DNA from: Treponema sp. | GTDB taxonomy: Bacteria; Spirochaetota; Spirochaetia; Treponematales; Breznakiellaceae | NCBI GenBank assembly: GCA_031260245.1 | Contig: JAIRKH010000050.1 | Location: 1 to 63,009, forward strand | Direction of reading: 5' to 3' | DNA: 63,009 bases | Part shown: one piece after another, positions 1-9,796 of the stretch | Layout: every line of letters starts with the position of its first letter | Numbering within the stretch: the first letter of the stretch is position 1 | Notes under the pieces: model-generated | Told to the model about the DNA's origin: nothing | Databases searched by the model: none | Seen by the model: the letters and a program-made list of their open reading frames with translations, nothing else | Translations under genes and position numbers: made by a program

Positions 1-1
1 G

Positions 2-805
2 GATACAGATCCGGCTAGCGGCAACTCCAGTCTGTATTCCCACCCGAATAGCGGGGATAGTAAAAGTTGGAAAACCACCGTCGGTGGCGCGTATACCATC
101 AGCCTGGATACGGTAGCCCTGTCAGTTACGTTTACCTCAACCCCGTTGACCATTGGCATAAGCGGCGGCGCTCAGGGCCTTGCGCCGGGTGAAAACGCCA
201 CGTTTACCGCAACAGGCAATGCCACGGAAATCGGGGCTACGGTAACCTGGTCGGTAACGGGCGGCAATAGCGGCAGTAACAGTACCACCGTTAGTGGCGG
301 TACTTTGACCCTGGACAGCGCGGAATGGATAACCCATACCTTAACCGTAAAAGCGGAAGTCTTGGGCGAAGAAGCAACGGCGCAGGTGGCGGTTATTGAC
401 CCGAAGGTTTACCTCGTAGGCTTTATGAATAGCTGGAACCCTGTGGGGCTGGAAATGACCAGGGGTTCTTCCGATGCAATCAAACACCTGTTTACATGGA
501 CGGGGAGTCTTTCCAGTGAGAGAGACTTCAGAATGCACCGCGACAACAGCGACACAGACACTAACAACTGGAGTAGGCTATGGTTTGCTCCTAATGGGAC
601 AACCGAGGATACCAACAATCGTGTTTATGGGATCCATTCGGGCCATCATGAAGATATGCTGGTTGATCGTTGGGGAGATGGGGGTTCCGGCACAGATAGG
701 AAGTGGCAAATAACTTCTTGGGGTGAGGGTGACGGCACCTATACCATCACTTTCAACGCGGCGGCCAAGACGCTTACCGTAACCAGAAACAACGACGCGC
801 AGTAA
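2..805 (+). CDS. Secreted Ig-like / SusF-like surface protein, 3' part
   Basis: The frame is open from base 2, so only the last 267 residues of a longer protein are visible; the start lies outside the window. The first part is Thr/Ser/Gly-rich with short beta strands, as in bacterial Ig-like surface modules. Around residues 135-265 there is a segment beginning YLVGFMNSWNP with later Trp and Asn residues, resembling the starch-binding beta-sandwich domains of SusE/SusF-type proteins. The likely role is extracellular carbohydrate binding, but this is inference from the domain shape only. No catalytic motif is visible. It ends 24 bases before a strong terminator, so it is the last gene of its transcript. 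Confidence 0.6.
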   Translation, partial: DTDPASGNSSLYSHPNSGDSKSWKTTVGGAYTISLDTVALSVTFTSTPLTIGISGGAQGLAPGENATFTATGNATEIGATVTWSVTGGNSGSNSTTVSGGTLTLDSAEWITHTLTVKAEVLGEEATAQVAVIDPKVYLVGFMNSWNPVGLEMTRGSSDAIKHLFTWTGSLSSERDFRMHRDNSDTDTNNWSRLWFAPNGTTEDTNNRVYGIHSGHHEDMLVDRWGDGGSGTDRKWQITSWGEGDGTYTITFNAAAKTLTVTRNNDAQ

Positions 806-828
806 TCGCTTCTGACTGAGCGTTTTTG

Positions 829-863
829 GGGAGTCGTTCCTTCGGGGGCGGCTCCCTTTTTTT
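829..863 (+). terminator. Rho-independent terminator with UUCG loop
   Basis: Twelve-base arms (829-840 and 845-856) pair completely if G-U pairs are allowed. They enclose a UUCG tetraloop and are followed by seven T residues. It lies directly after the partial gene ending at 805. Confidence 0.93.
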
Positions 864-879
864 ACAAGCAAAAAGTATG

Positions 880-924
880 GGGCGTCAGGCATAGTCAGAC
901 GGGCGCAAGGCGTATCAGGCGCCG
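880..924. repeat. Degenerate copy of the GTGTCAGACAC-type repeat
   Basis: The bases contain GGCGTCAGGCAT, GTCAGACGGG and a second GTATCAGGCGCC. They resemble the repeat clusters at 35505-35710, 38729-38757 and 43930-44006. This copy is diverged, so membership in the family is tentative. Confidence 0.35.
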
Positions 925-1072
925 CTATAAATGGAAAAATAGAAAGAGCCGCAGATTACGCGGATTACATTGATTCTTGTACAAACGCTTCTTAAAATCT
1001 GTGGACAAAATTCTTAAGCAGAGGCTTTACGGCGGGAAAAAATCAGACGTTCCGGATCGCTGTCCGGTCGCC

Positions 1073-1969
1073 CTAGCGGGCGCGGGACTTTTGCGAAGCG
1101 AGCCGCCGCTCAATCTCTTCTACGCTGCAACCTTTCCGCACGAGGTCCAACACAAAGATTTGTCCTTCCTCGCGTCCCTCTTCGCGTCCTTCCTCGCGTC
1201 CCTCTTCGCGTCCCTTTTCGCGTCCCTCTTCGCGTCCCTCTTCGCGCGCCACTTCCATCTCCATCTCCCAATCCCATTCTCTCGCCAACATATTTATATC
1301 CTCCATACTTAAACTATCCCAGAATTCCGCCAAGAACCCAGCCCTTCGGCAATCCTCTATCGCTCGCCGCATCGCCCGATTCGCACGCCAATCCGCCGTC
1401 TCCCCTCTATGCGACTCGCTCTCCTCCCCCATATATCCCTGCACCCGCTCCACAAAATAGCTGTAACCGCGCAAGTATTCGCTCCGCCCAACTGTCTCCG
1501 CGTTACGCCCGGCTTTGATGTTATACACATCCGCCTCCAACTCCAAATTCACCGCCCCTTTCCCAAAAAACGCATCCGACAAGCGCAGACGCTTATAATC
1601 GGGAAACGCCTCCCGCCCGTTATATAACACGATGAACTCAGGTCGCGGCAGCCGCACTAAACGCTTCTGATATACCGCCTTCGCATCCGTCAGCGTATTC
1701 TCAAACAAACGCGCCACTGGCAGAAGAAACCGATACGGCATATTCTCGTTCACCGTCGCCTGATGCTCCACTAACACCACCAAACGCCCCTCCAATATAA
1801 ACGATACGTCGTTCCGCTTACCAGTCCATAACGTATCGTCAGGCGTGTTTATAATCACCTCCGCATCGTCCAGAAATCGCGTGTCGTTCAACGCATTGTA
1901 CAACTCCAACAGCGCCTTCCGGTTGCTGAAGAGTTTGCGAAACACCGTGTCTTTGTATTTTGCCGCCAT
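1073..1969 (-). CDS. Rpn family PD-(D/E)XK nuclease / transposase-like protein
   Basis: A 298-residue protein starting MAAKYKDTVFRKLFS, typical of the Rpn (YhgA-like, PDDEXK_2) family of recombination-promoting nucleases. The nuclease core is visible as NDVSF near residue 54 followed by LVVLVEHQAT, which fits the family D...ExQ motif. These proteins nick or cut DNA and are often found in many copies in treponemes. The C-terminal quarter is a charged stretch of EEGR units encoded by a 12-bp tandem repeat and probably forms a long helix. The start is the ATG at 1969. It is a single gene with no partner, between a terminator and the end of fusA. Confidence in the family is good; the biological role is unknown. 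Confidence 0.85.
   Translation of the reverse strand: MAAKYKDTVFRKLFSNRKALLELYNALNDTRFLDDAEVIINTPDDTLWTGKRNDVSFILEGRLVVLVEHQATVNENMPYRFLLPVARLFENTLTDAKAVYQKRLVRLPRPEFIVLYNGREAFPDYKRLRLSDAFFGKGAVNLELEADVYNIKAGRNAETVGRSEYLRGYSYFVERVQGYMGEESESHRGETADWRANRAMRRAIEDCRRAGFLAEFWDSLSMEDINMLAREWDWEMEMEVAREEGREEGREKGREEGREEGREEGREEGQIFVLDLVRKGCSVEEIERRLASQKSRAR
1171..1242 (-). repeat. 12-bp tandem repeat inside the Rpn gene
   Basis: Six consecutive 12-bp units (plus-strand unit CGCGTCCCTCTT with one or two changes per copy) encode the EEGR/REEG repeats of the Rpn protein. Unit number can change by slippage without breaking the frame. Confidence 0.9.
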
Positions 1970-2040
1970 TCCTTTATTATATCACCCCCGTGAATAATGT
2001 CAAGTAAAATCTATCCCCCTTGCGAACATTCAAAACGCGG

Positions 2041-4071
2041 TCAACTTTTTTTCTCGAAATGGGAGAACTCCATAGAAAAAGTCCCCCGTCCCTGGGTTAT
2101 GGAACGCAAGCTCGTCATAAAGCCGAACATTCTCGCCATGGGCGCGAGGCATTTCACCTCGTCGACAACCGCCTTTGATTCCATGCTCAAGACTTGTCCG
2201 CCGCGCTGAGCCACGAAACTCATAACGTCGCCCACAGACTCTCTGGGCGACGTTATGTCCACCGCCATAACAGGTTCAAGCAGAATCGGCTCCGCCGAAC
2301 GGCACGCTTCGTCGAAACATTGACTCGCCGCGGCTTCAAAGGCGAATTCTGTGCCGGTAAGTTCCGAATAACCGATGCGTGTAAGCGTTACCCCGACGTC
2401 TATACACGGATAGCCCATGACTATGCCGGAACCGAACGCCGCATTGATACCCCGTTCCACAGCCGTAAAAATTATCGCGGGGACAGGCTTGTCCTTCACC
2501 GCGTTTGTGTAATTGTTGCCCGCGCCGCGCTGACGCGGTTCCACGCGAAGGCTGATAACCGCCGTATTCTCCTTACCTGCAATAACGCGGGAAAAACGCG
2601 CCTCTTTCTCGACCGCCGCGCTCACGGACTCGCGGTAAGTAACCTGCGGCTTTCCTACCCTGGCATTGACCTTGTAGTCGTTGATAAGACGAGTAATAAG
2701 CACGTCGAGATGTAATTCTCCCATACCGGAAATGACGAGTTGTCCCGTCTCCTTGTTTTCCTTTGTGGTGAACGTCGGGTCTTCCTTTGAAAGAATTTCC
2801 AGCGTTTCTTTGAGCTTGTCCTGTTCCGACATAGTCGTCGGCTCAATGGAAACCGAAATAACTGGTTCCGGAAATTGCATCCGTTCCAGACTGACGGGGA
2901 ATCCTTCGCTCCCGATGGTATCGCCTGTCTGGGCGAGTTTAAATCCCACGACGACGCCGATATCGCCCGCGACAAGCGCGTCGAGCGGCTCGAACTTGTT
3001 TGAATGTACCCTTAAAATGCGATGGGCGCGTTCCCGTTTCTTCTTACCGATATTGAAGACTGTATCTCCATTCTTGATAACGCCTGAATACATTCGTACA
3101 TAACAGAGACTTCCCGCTTCCTTGTCGTTCTGAATTTTGAATACGAGTCCGAGAGGCGGCGCGGACGGGTTGCAGGGAACGAGAATTTCTTCGTTTTTCT
3201 TGACATGACGGCCGTGCGCGGACGCCGCTTCGTCTGGGGACGGCAGAAAGTCGACTATCGCGTCTATGAGGGGCTGAACGCCCATGTTGCGGCGGGAAGC
3301 GCCGATGAACACCGGGAAGAAATCGCGTTTTAAAACCGCCTTGCGTATTTCTGCTTTCATAAGCGCCGCGTCCACGACTTCGCCTGAGAGGTACTTTTCG
3401 GTAACCGCGTCCGACGTCGAGGAAAGGCTGTCAATGAGCTTCTCCCGCCATTCATTGGCGGACGCAAGCCGTTCTGGAGCTATGTCCGAGACGAGCATTT
3501 CTTCGCCTTCAGTGTCAGGGTTCCAGCGGATTTCTTTCATGGCGACGAGGTCCACGACCCCCTCGAAGCCGCTTTCCGCTCCTATGGGTATTTGCAAAGC
3601 GGTTGGTTCAGCGTTCAGTTTTTGTCGGATGTCGTCGAGCGCGCGGAAGAAATCCGCGCCGAGTCTATCCATCTTGTTCACGTAGCCGATACACGGCGTC
3701 TTGTAATATTCCGCCTGACGCCACACAGTTTCGGTCTGAGGTTCAACGCCGCTCACCGCGTCAAAAATGGCTATCGCGCCGTCCAGAACGCGCAAAGCGC
3801 GCTCGACTTCCGCTGTGAAGTCTACGTGTCCAGGCGTGTCTATGATGTTGATTTGCGCGCCCTTCCAGTAAATGGTGGCGGCCGCGCTCTGTATGGTGAT
3901 GCCGCGTTCCTGTTCCTGCGCCATCCAGTCCATAACCGCCTCGCCGTCGTCGACTTCGCCTATTCTATGGCTTTTACCGGTATAATAGAGAATTCTCTCC
4001 GTCGTGGTGGTCTTCCCAGCGTCAATATGCGCCATAATCCCAATGTTTCGCACTATCTTTAAGTCTGTCAT
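2041..4071 (-). CDS. fusA: Translation elongation factor G
   Basis: A 676-residue GTPase. G1 [11 protein letters not shown] is at residues 14-24, the switch I RGITI at 56-60, G3 DTPGHVD at 78-84 and G4 NKMD near 132, followed by domains II-V. EF-G drives tRNA-mRNA translocation on the ribosome, and some paralogues act only in ribosome recycling. It is somewhat shorter than E. coli EF-G (704). Spirochaetes usually carry two EF-G genes with divided functions; which one this is cannot be decided here. The ATG at 4071 is preceded by AAGGAG with six-base spacing. It is not in a ribosomal-protein operon, which favours the second type, but that is inference. Confidence 0.93.
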   Translation of the reverse strand: MTDLKIVRNIGIMAHIDAGKTTTTERILYYTGKSHRIGEVDDGEAVMDWMAQEQERGITIQSAAATIYWKGAQINIIDTPGHVDFTAEVERALRVLDGAIAIFDAVSGVEPQTETVWRQAEYYKTPCIGYVNKMDRLGADFFRALDDIRQKLNAEPTALQIPIGAESGFEGVVDLVAMKEIRWNPDTEGEEMLVSDIAPERLASANEWREKLIDSLSSTSDAVTEKYLSGEVVDAALMKAEIRKAVLKRDFFPVFIGASRRNMGVQPLIDAIVDFLPSPDEAASAHGRHVKKNEEILVPCNPSAPPLGLVFKIQNDKEAGSLCYVRMYSGVIKNGDTVFNIGKKKRERAHRILRVHSNKFEPLDALVAGDIGVVVGFKLAQTGDTIGSEGFPVSLERMQFPEPVISVSIEPTTMSEQDKLKETLEILSKEDPTFTTKENKETGQLVISGMGELHLDVLITRLINDYKVNARVGKPQVTYRESVSAAVEKEARFSRVIAGKENTAVISLRVEPRQRGAGNNYTNAVKDKPVPAIIFTAVERGINAAFGSGIVMGYPCIDVGVTLTRIGYSELTGTEFAFEAAASQCFDEACRSAEPILLEPVMAVDITSPRESVGDVMSFVAQRGGQVLSMESKAVVDEVKCLAPMARMFGFMTSLRSITQGRGTFSMEFSHFEKKS

Positions 4072-4414
4072 CGCTTGCTCCTTGTCCCTTCAAAACTGCG
4101 TCGAATAATGTTCACGTGAACTACCGCCCCGCCTAAAAACGGCATGTTTCTTGCCGCATGAACGTCCCCGTCCATAGCCTCGCCATACCTAGGACAGACA
4201 AACAGCCCATAGTTTTAACTCTCTTTGAACCGTCCCGCAAGACGAACAGAATTTTGACGCCGGCGCAAAGCGGTCTAAAACGACGCGCCGCTCATGCCTA
4301 ATCAGTGTTGACTTTCACGCCCCAGTATGCTCCGCTGTAATTTGCGCGTCTCAAATATAATACTATACCATAATTGGTTAAAAATCAAGGATAAAACACA
4401 GCGAGCTTTGATCC

Positions 4415-4430
4415 TCCGCCCTAGGGCGGA
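4415..4430. repeat. 16-bp perfect palindrome in a 464-bp gap
   Basis: TCCGCCCTAGGGCGGA is a perfect palindrome in the gene-free interval 4072-4535 between fusA and the mre operon. Around 4350-4390 the minus strand holds a possible fusA promoter (TTGATT, 17 bases, TAGTAT), which would give a leader of nearly 300 bases. I see no gene in the interval. The palindrome could be an operator or a bidirectional transcription stop without a T run. Confidence 0.5.
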
Positions 4431-4535
4431 AGTTTTCCCGCCCGACTACTGTAAAAAAAACAATATTTTATGGAACGATTAGGGTATGAGAAGCGTTTGA
4501 TAGCAATATTTGCCGCAAATTTTCTTAAATAACGG

Positions 4536-4564
4536 TTGACTTTTTTCATTAAAGTTATAATAAT
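4536..4564 (+). promoter_or_regulatory. Promoter of the TPR-mreBCD-PBP2-rodA operon
   Basis: TTGACT at 4536-4541 is followed after 17 bases by AATAAT, overlapping a TATAAT at 4556-4561 that would have a 14-base spacer. It lies immediately before the first gene of the block and leaves a leader of only a few bases. Confidence 0.6.
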
Positions 4565-4577
4565 GAATGAAGCTAAA

Positions 4578-5477
4578 ATGTCTAAAAAACGCGTCTCAAT
4601 TTATATAATTTTGATTGTCTTTACAGCGCTACTCTTTTTAGCGAGCGTTTCCTTCATTGGGAAATCGCCGCGTATCTTCATTGAAGAGGGGGTAAACGCC
4701 AAAACTTTATGGGAGAACGCCGATTATAAAGAGACCTTTAATATCAGCGAAGAAACGCTAAAGAATTCGCCTTTGGATTATGATTCTCTGATATTGCATG
4801 GTTTTTCCGCGTATCAATTGGCGCTGTCTCAGATAACCGAAGCGGATAAACAGGTATATATAGACATGAGCATTCGAGATTTGAGAAAGGCTTTGATTAT
4901 CAAAAACACCGACAAAGACGGTCCGATTTTCTATGTGCTTGGTAAGGCGTATTATTGCAAGGGGGCGAATTTCGCTGATTTAGCGGTAAAATTTTTAGAA
5001 CTATCAAAAGAAGCTCAATGGGAGCAGGTCGTGGATATGCCCGAATGGTTGGGACTTGCTTACGCCGCGCTCCACGACTATCCGAAGAGCGCGGACGCCT
5101 TTACTGAAGCGTTGGGTTTGCGGCAACCTCCGTCAGACCTTTTGCTTCTGGCGATAGCCCAGTCTTATAAGCAATTTGACAGCGACATGGCTGTCTCTTA
5201 CCTGAAGCTTTGCGTAGATACGTCAAAAGACTATAAAGCTATAATACAGGCGCGTCTGCTTCTGGGCGAGATTTTTGAGAGCGGCGACATTCAGTCCGCG
5301 AAAGAGCAGTATTCGGAGATTCTGACGGGTATCGGCGAGAACGCGGACGCCCACTACAGGCTTGGGGAAATTTACGCGAAAGAAGACGACCCTATACGCG
5401 CGCGCTCCGAATGGCGGAAGGCGATAAGGGTCGATCCGACCCACAGTCCCTCGCGAGAGAGACTGGCAATCAGATAA
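4578..5477 (+). CDS. Membrane-anchored TPR protein upstream of mreB
   Basis: About 299 residues, with a single N-terminal transmembrane segment (IYIILIVFTALLFLASVSFI). It is followed by TPR-like helical repeats, for example ADAHYRLGEIYAKEDDPIRARSEWRKAIRVDP near the C-terminus. TPR proteins mediate protein-protein contacts, and the topology places the repeats outside the cytoplasmic membrane. It is 12 bp upstream of mreB and shares its promoter, so a role in organising the elongation machinery is a reasonable inference. The start is uncertain: ATG 4578 (MSKKRVS) is preferred, while ATG 4563 is an alternative; upstream initiation would fall within the promoter. No enzyme motif is seen. Confidence 0.75.
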   Translation: MSKKRVSIYIILIVFTALLFLASVSFIGKSPRIFIEEGVNAKTLWENADYKETFNISEETLKNSPLDYDSLILHGFSAYQLALSQITEADKQVYIDMSIRDLRKALIIKNTDKDGPIFYVLGKAYYCKGANFADLAVKFLELSKEAQWEQVVDMPEWLGLAYAALHDYPKSADAFTEALGLRQPPSDLLLLAIAQSYKQFDSDMAVSYLKLCVDTSKDYKAIIQARLLLGEIFESGDIQSAKEQYSEILTGIGENADAHYRLGEIYAKEDDPIRARSEWRKAIRVDPTHSPSRERLAIR

Positions 5478-5486
5478 GGAGGAAAT

Positions 5487-6512
5487 ATGTTTGGAACGGT
5501 TTCGGAACTTGGTATTGATTTGGGAACGTGCAACACGCTTATATATATACATGGAAAAGGCATTGTTCTTGACGAGCCGTCTGTCGTCGCGTTGGAACGC
5601 GGCACGAAGAGAGTGGTAGCTGTCGGTAAGGATGCGAAGAGTATGCTTTGGAAAACGCCGGAGAACTACATCGCCACACGCCCTCTGCGCGACGGCGTCA
5701 TCGCGGACCTGGATTCCTGCGAAAAAATGATGCGCTATTTCATATCAAAGGTGCTTCCCCGCTACCGTTTCGTGAAGCCGCGTATGGTAATCGGTATACC
5801 TTCTTGTATCACCGAAGTCGAGCGCCGAGCCGTGGAGGAGAGCGCCCTGAAAGCCGGCGCAAAGGACGTCATCGTCATCAACGAAAGCCTCGCGGCGTCC
5901 ATCGGCGCCGGCATCCCTATCTGGGAGCCAGCCGGACACATGGTCTGCGACATCGGGGGCGGAACCACTGAAGTATCCGTCATCTCGCTCGGCGGCATGG
6001 TGAAGACCAACGCCATCAGAGTCGGCGGAGACGAATTTAACGAAGCCATCGTCAAAAAAGTCAAGGCTGACCACAATCTCAATATAGGAGAGGGCATGGC
6101 CGAAAAAATCAAGATTGAAATCGGAAACGCGGTGCCGGACTCCAGTAATATGACCATGGAAGTGAACGGCATAAACTCGGCGTCCGGGCTCCCCGAAAGA
6201 GTCATCATCGAATCAGACCATGTGCGGAAAGCGCTTCAGGAACCCATCACCCAGATCATCGAGGAAATAAAGCGGACGTTGAGCGAAACGCCCCCAGAAT
6301 TGGCCGCGGACATCGCGGAACGAGGCATCGTGATGACCGGCGGCGGCTCTCTCCTCAAAGGGCTTGCAAAACTGGTTACTCAAGAAACGGGCGTTACAGC
6401 CTTCGTTGCGGAGAATCCCCTTAACTGCGTGGCGCTCGGCGCCGGACAATATCCGGAATACGCCAGAAAATTTGATAATTCCCGACGTATCTACGCCGAC
6501 TTAAATGGATGA
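5487..6512 (+). CDS. mreB: Rod shape-determining protein MreB
   Basis: A 341-residue actin-like ATPase. The phosphate 1 motif GIDLGTCNTLIYI is near residues 9-21, phosphate 2 DIGGGTTEVSVI is near 155-166, and the adenosine motif MTGGGSLLKGL is near 285-295. MreB forms membrane-bound filaments that guide peptidoglycan synthesis along the side wall through MreC, MreD, RodA and PBP2, all encoded directly downstream. The ATG follows AAGGAGGAAAT, a strong ribosome-binding site. The stop overlaps the start of mreC by four bases, pointing to coupled translation. In spirochaetes MreB is expected to act on cylinder geometry, which is shaped further by periplasmic flagella. Confidence 0.97.
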   Translation: MFGTVSELGIDLGTCNTLIYIHGKGIVLDEPSVVALERGTKRVVAVGKDAKSMLWKTPENYIATRPLRDGVIADLDSCEKMMRYFISKVLPRYRFVKPRMVIGIPSCITEVERRAVEESALKAGAKDVIVINESLAASIGAGIPIWEPAGHMVCDIGGGTTEVSVISLGGMVKTNAIRVGGDEFNEAIVKKVKADHNLNIGEGMAEKIKIEIGNAVPDSSNMTMEVNGINSASGLPERVIIESDHVRKALQEPITQIIEEIKRTLSETPPELAADIAERGIVMTGGGSLLKGLAKLVTQETGVTAFVAENPLNCVALGAGQYPEYARKFDNSRRIYADLNG

Positions 6513-7366
6513 ATAAAAAAACGCTCAAAGCGGAAGGAGCGATATTTGGACTGCTCTTCTTCGTTTCTTTCTTGTTTCTTTTTTTCTCGACTCGCTCTTT
6601 CGCTACAGGCTTCAAGAATTTCGGTCTATCATTTTTTTTCGGCGTCAGAAACGGCGTCCACGAAATCACCAGGACCGTATCCGACACGATACTCGCAATC
6701 AAAGAGCTCGCGATTCTGCGCGAGGAATACGCGGAATTGACCGTCCGCATAGCCCGCTACGAGGAACTCGAACGAAACGCTTCGGAAATTCTCTCGGAAA
6801 ACAGACGGCTCCGCGAACAGCTCGATTTCGCGCACGCCGCCGCATACAAGAACATCCCCGCGGAAATCACAGGTAAAGACCCGGACAATCTCTTTTCGGC
6901 GCTTGTCATCAACAAAGGCGCTCACAACGGAGTCTCCGAAAATATGCCGGTCATCGCCTTCCAAAACGGGACCCAGTCGCTTGTCGGTAAAGTGATTAAG
7001 GCGGGGCTATTTGAAAGTATGGTGATGCCCCTCTTTGATGCAAGTTCCTTTGTCGCGGCGCGGTTCGCCTACTCCAGATACGAGGGCATTGTCGGCGGCC
7101 AGGGTCGTCAGGACAAGCCGCTGGTCATGCGCTTCAGTCAAAAACACGCCGGAAACGAAATTAACTTCGGAGATGAGGTGATCTCAAGCGGCGTGGGCGG
7201 CGTCTATCCCCCGAACATCAACATCGGAAGGGTTAGTAAGATTCTCTACCAAGAGTCCGAAATATCTATGGAAGTGGAACTCGAATCGTCCGTGGATTTC
7301 TCTCGTCTGGAATACGTGTTTGTGGTGAATAGCGGTAAGAAGGAGGGCGTCGGGAGTTTGGAATAA
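6509..7366 (+). CDS. mreC: Cell shape protein MreC
   Basis: 285 residues with one transmembrane helix at about residues 12-30. A coiled coil (roughly 55-95, rich in Glu/Arg/Leu) follows, and then a two-barrel periplasmic MreC domain with GKDPDNLFSALVINKGAHNGV and a C-terminal GVGGVYPPNINIGRV segment, typical of the family. MreC bridges MreB, MreD and the RodA-PBP2 synthase and activates PBP2. The ATG lies inside the last codons of mreB, so translation is probably coupled. Length and domain order are normal. Confidence 0.95.
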   Translation: MNKKTLKAEGAIFGLLFFVSFLFLFFSTRSFATGFKNFGLSFFFGVRNGVHEITRTVSDTILAIKELAILREEYAELTVRIARYEELERNASEILSENRRLREQLDFAHAAAYKNIPAEITGKDPDNLFSALVINKGAHNGVSENMPVIAFQNGTQSLVGKVIKAGLFESMVMPLFDASSFVAARFAYSRYEGIVGGQGRQDKPLVMRFSQKHAGNEINFGDEVISSGVGGVYPPNINIGRVSKILYQESEISMEVELESSVDFSRLEYVFVVNSGKKEGVGSLE

Positions 7367-7428
7367 TAAGCGCGTTGTTAAAAGCTATGTGATAATCTCG
7401 ATAACAATCCAATTCCCAAACTAAGAAA

Positions 7429-7929
7429 ATGATTAAAAATGTGTTATGGACGAGTTTTTTCGCCCTTGCGGCCGTGATACTACAATCAACTCTTCTTATG
7501 CGGCTTACCATATATCGCGCGGGTCCGGATATCGCTCTCGTGATTCTAATTTTTTCCGCCTACTACAACGGCTCTATGACAGGGCAACTTGTCGGCTTTT
7601 CTTCGGGAATCTTGCTAGACTTCCTCTCCGCGGCTCCGCTGGGACTTAACGCCCTCATACGTACCGTCATAGGGGCTGTTTCCGGACTTGTGAAGGGGTT
7701 TCTTATTCTGGACGCCGTGTTCCTCCCCATGTTACTCTGCATGGTCGGAACCCTCTTTAAGGCTCTCCTCCTGTTGCTGTTACACATCCTGTTCTCGGAA
7801 GAAGTATATGCCTATCCGCTCACGGAACCAACCTTGATGGTTGAATTAGCCTTCAACACCTTTCTCGCGCCGTTTTTGTTCGCCTTATTGAACCAGTTCA
7901 AGTCTCTGCTTGTAAAAGGAGAAAAGTAA
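7429..7929 (+). CDS. mreD: Rod shape-determining protein MreD
   Basis: 166 residues, nearly all hydrophobic, with about five predicted membrane helices and the small loops typical of MreD. Sequence conservation in this family is low, so the call rests on size, topology and its place between mreC and the PBP2 gene. MreD belongs to the MreBCD complex in the cytoplasmic membrane. The start ATG 7429 has only a weak AAGAAA before it. There is a 62-base gap after mreC and one base before the next gene, consistent with one operon. Confidence 0.88.
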   Translation: MIKNVLWTSFFALAAVILQSTLLMRLTIYRAGPDIALVILIFSAYYNGSMTGQLVGFSSGILLDFLSAAPLGLNALIRTVIGAVSGLVKGFLILDAVFLPMLLCMVGTLFKALLLLLLHILFSEEVYAYPLTEPTLMVELAFNTFLAPFLFALLNQFKSLLVKGEK

Positions 7930-7930
7930 A

Positions 7931-9787
7931 ATGGGAAAAAATCCCCGTTCTTTGAAAAAAATAGCCGTTATAAAACTCATTTTCATCGCTATTTTCGTTA
8001 CCTACAGCCTGAAACTCTTCAGTATGCAAGTTTTGCACGGAGAGGAGTACCGCGCGAAAGCGCAAAATATAGCGAATAGCGTTACGGTCATTCCTTCCCG
8101 CCGCGGAGAAATCTACGACCGCAGTTTCACGGATCCTCTGGTAGTGAACGCGGACTCTTTCGCGGTAAACATCACGCCCGCCGAAATAAAAAAAGAGAAG
8201 ATTTCAGAAGTCGTCGGCAGGGTGGCGGAAATCATCAACGTTCCCCGCAAGCAGATAGACCGCAAGCTCCCGGAGTCAATTTACTATCTGTATCAGCCGG
8301 TGGAGGTCGCGACAAAAGCGCCTTACGCCGCTATCGCGGCGTTGGCGGAAAACGCGGACGTTCTGCCCGGCGTGTCTTGGCAGTCTAAGCCCATCCGCAA
8401 CTACGCCAGTATCGGTAGTCTGTCCCATATCATAGGCTACGTGGGAGACATCACGCGAGACGAAATCACCCTGCTCTATAATAAGGGTTATAAGCAAGGC
8501 GATATCATTGGTAAGTCGGGCGTCGAGAAACAATACGACGAGCTTCTGCGGGGCAGGTCCGGAAAGGAAACGCGAACCGTTGACGTGCGCGGCAGACGGA
8601 TTTCCGAAAGGGAAATACAACGGACTGCGCCGGAACCGGGCAAAACCCTTGTTCTGACCGTAGACAGGCGGATTCAGACCTTGGCGGAAAAGGCTCTAGG
8701 TAACCGCATGGGCGCAGTGGTCGTCTTGAGACCCACGACCGGCGAGATTCTCGCCATGGTTTCCTATCCATGGTACGACCCGAACCTGTTCAACCATATC
8801 GACGTGAGTTCTCGCTACACAGCCCTGACAAACGATCCGAATAAGCCGCTCTTGAACCGCGCCATTCAGTCCAATTATCCGCCCGCGTCCACATTCAAAA
8901 TCATTATGACAAGCGCCATCCTACAGGAAAACGTATTCTCAACAGAACAAAAAGTGAACTGCGAAGGTGAATTTGAATACGGCGGCAGAACATGGCGTTG
9001 CCACATCCGCAAGCCCGGACACGGGTGGCTTAACCTCCAAAATGCGATGGCGCAATCTTGCGACGTCTATTACTGGACTGTGGGTAGAGACTACCTCGGC
9101 GCGGACCGCATCATCGCCTATGCCTACGATTACGGATACGGCAGCCTCACCAATGTAGACCTGCCCGGCGAAATACCCGGCTTTATTCCCACGCCCTTGT
9201 GGAAGGACAAGCGGTTTCACGAGCGGTGGCTCGGCGGGGATACCATGAATATATCCATCGGGCAAGGCTACAGTCTGGTAACCCCTCTCCAAATGGCGAA
9301 TATGGTTGCCATGACGGTGAACGACGGCGTCATCTATACGCCGCATCTCTTAAAAGAAGTGAGAGACCCGCGAACTGGCGATGTGGAGAACGCTGTAGAG
9401 CCTACCGTTCTCCACGAGAGCGACATAGACCCATGGGTTTTTAGGATGGTGCGCCGCGATATGCGCGAAGTCGTCGCCAATGGAACCGCTCAGTATCCGT
9501 TGAACATAAAGTCCATAGACATCGCAGGTAAGACCGGCACCGGCGAAGTAGGGCTTGAAGAGCAATGGCACTCATGGTTCGCGGCTTTCGCTCCCTATGA
9601 AACCAATAAGCCGGAAGAACGCATCGTCGTATCGGTCATCGTCGAGGCGGTCAACAAATGGGAATGGTGGGCGCCCTACGCTTCGGCTATCATCTTCCAA
9701 GGCGTGTTCGCCAACCAAACCTACGAACAATCCGTCCAAGCGCTCGGCTTCCAGTACCTGGTACCCGCAACCGGACGAAGAGAGTAG
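7931..9787 (+). CDS. mrdA: Penicillin-binding protein 2, peptidoglycan D,D-transpeptidase
   Basis: 618 residues, with an N-terminal transmembrane helix (about 12-30) and a dimerisation/pedestal domain carrying IPSRRGEIYDR. The transpeptidase domain has the catalytic motif S320-T-F-K323, the second motif SCD near 381 and the third motif KTGTGE near 530. It crosslinks lateral-wall peptidoglycan and works as the partner of RodA, whose gene follows after nine bases. The length and motif spacing are those of MrdA-class class B PBPs. SD AAAAGGAGAAAAG overlaps the end of mreD. Confidence 0.96.
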   Translation: MGKNPRSLKKIAVIKLIFIAIFVTYSLKLFSMQVLHGEEYRAKAQNIANSVTVIPSRRGEIYDRSFTDPLVVNADSFAVNITPAEIKKEKISEVVGRVAEIINVPRKQIDRKLPESIYYLYQPVEVATKAPYAAIAALAENADVLPGVSWQSKPIRNYASIGSLSHIIGYVGDITRDEITLLYNKGYKQGDIIGKSGVEKQYDELLRGRSGKETRTVDVRGRRISEREIQRTAPEPGKTLVLTVDRRIQTLAEKALGNRMGAVVVLRPTTGEILAMVSYPWYDPNLFNHIDVSSRYTALTNDPNKPLLNRAIQSNYPPASTFKIIMTSAILQENVFSTEQKVNCEGEFEYGGRTWRCHIRKPGHGWLNLQNAMAQSCDVYYWTVGRDYLGADRIIAYAYDYGYGSLTNVDLPGEIPGFIPTPLWKDKRFHERWLGGDTMNISIGQGYSLVTPLQMANMVAMTVNDGVIYTPHLLKEVRDPRTGDVENAVEPTVLHESDIDPWVFRMVRRDMREVVANGTAQYPLNIKSIDIAGKTGTGEVGLEEQWHSWFAAFAPYETNKPEERIVVSVIVEAVNKWEWWAPYASAIIFQGVFANQTYEQSVQALGFQYLVPATGRRE

Positions 9788-9796
9788 CGGAAACAA

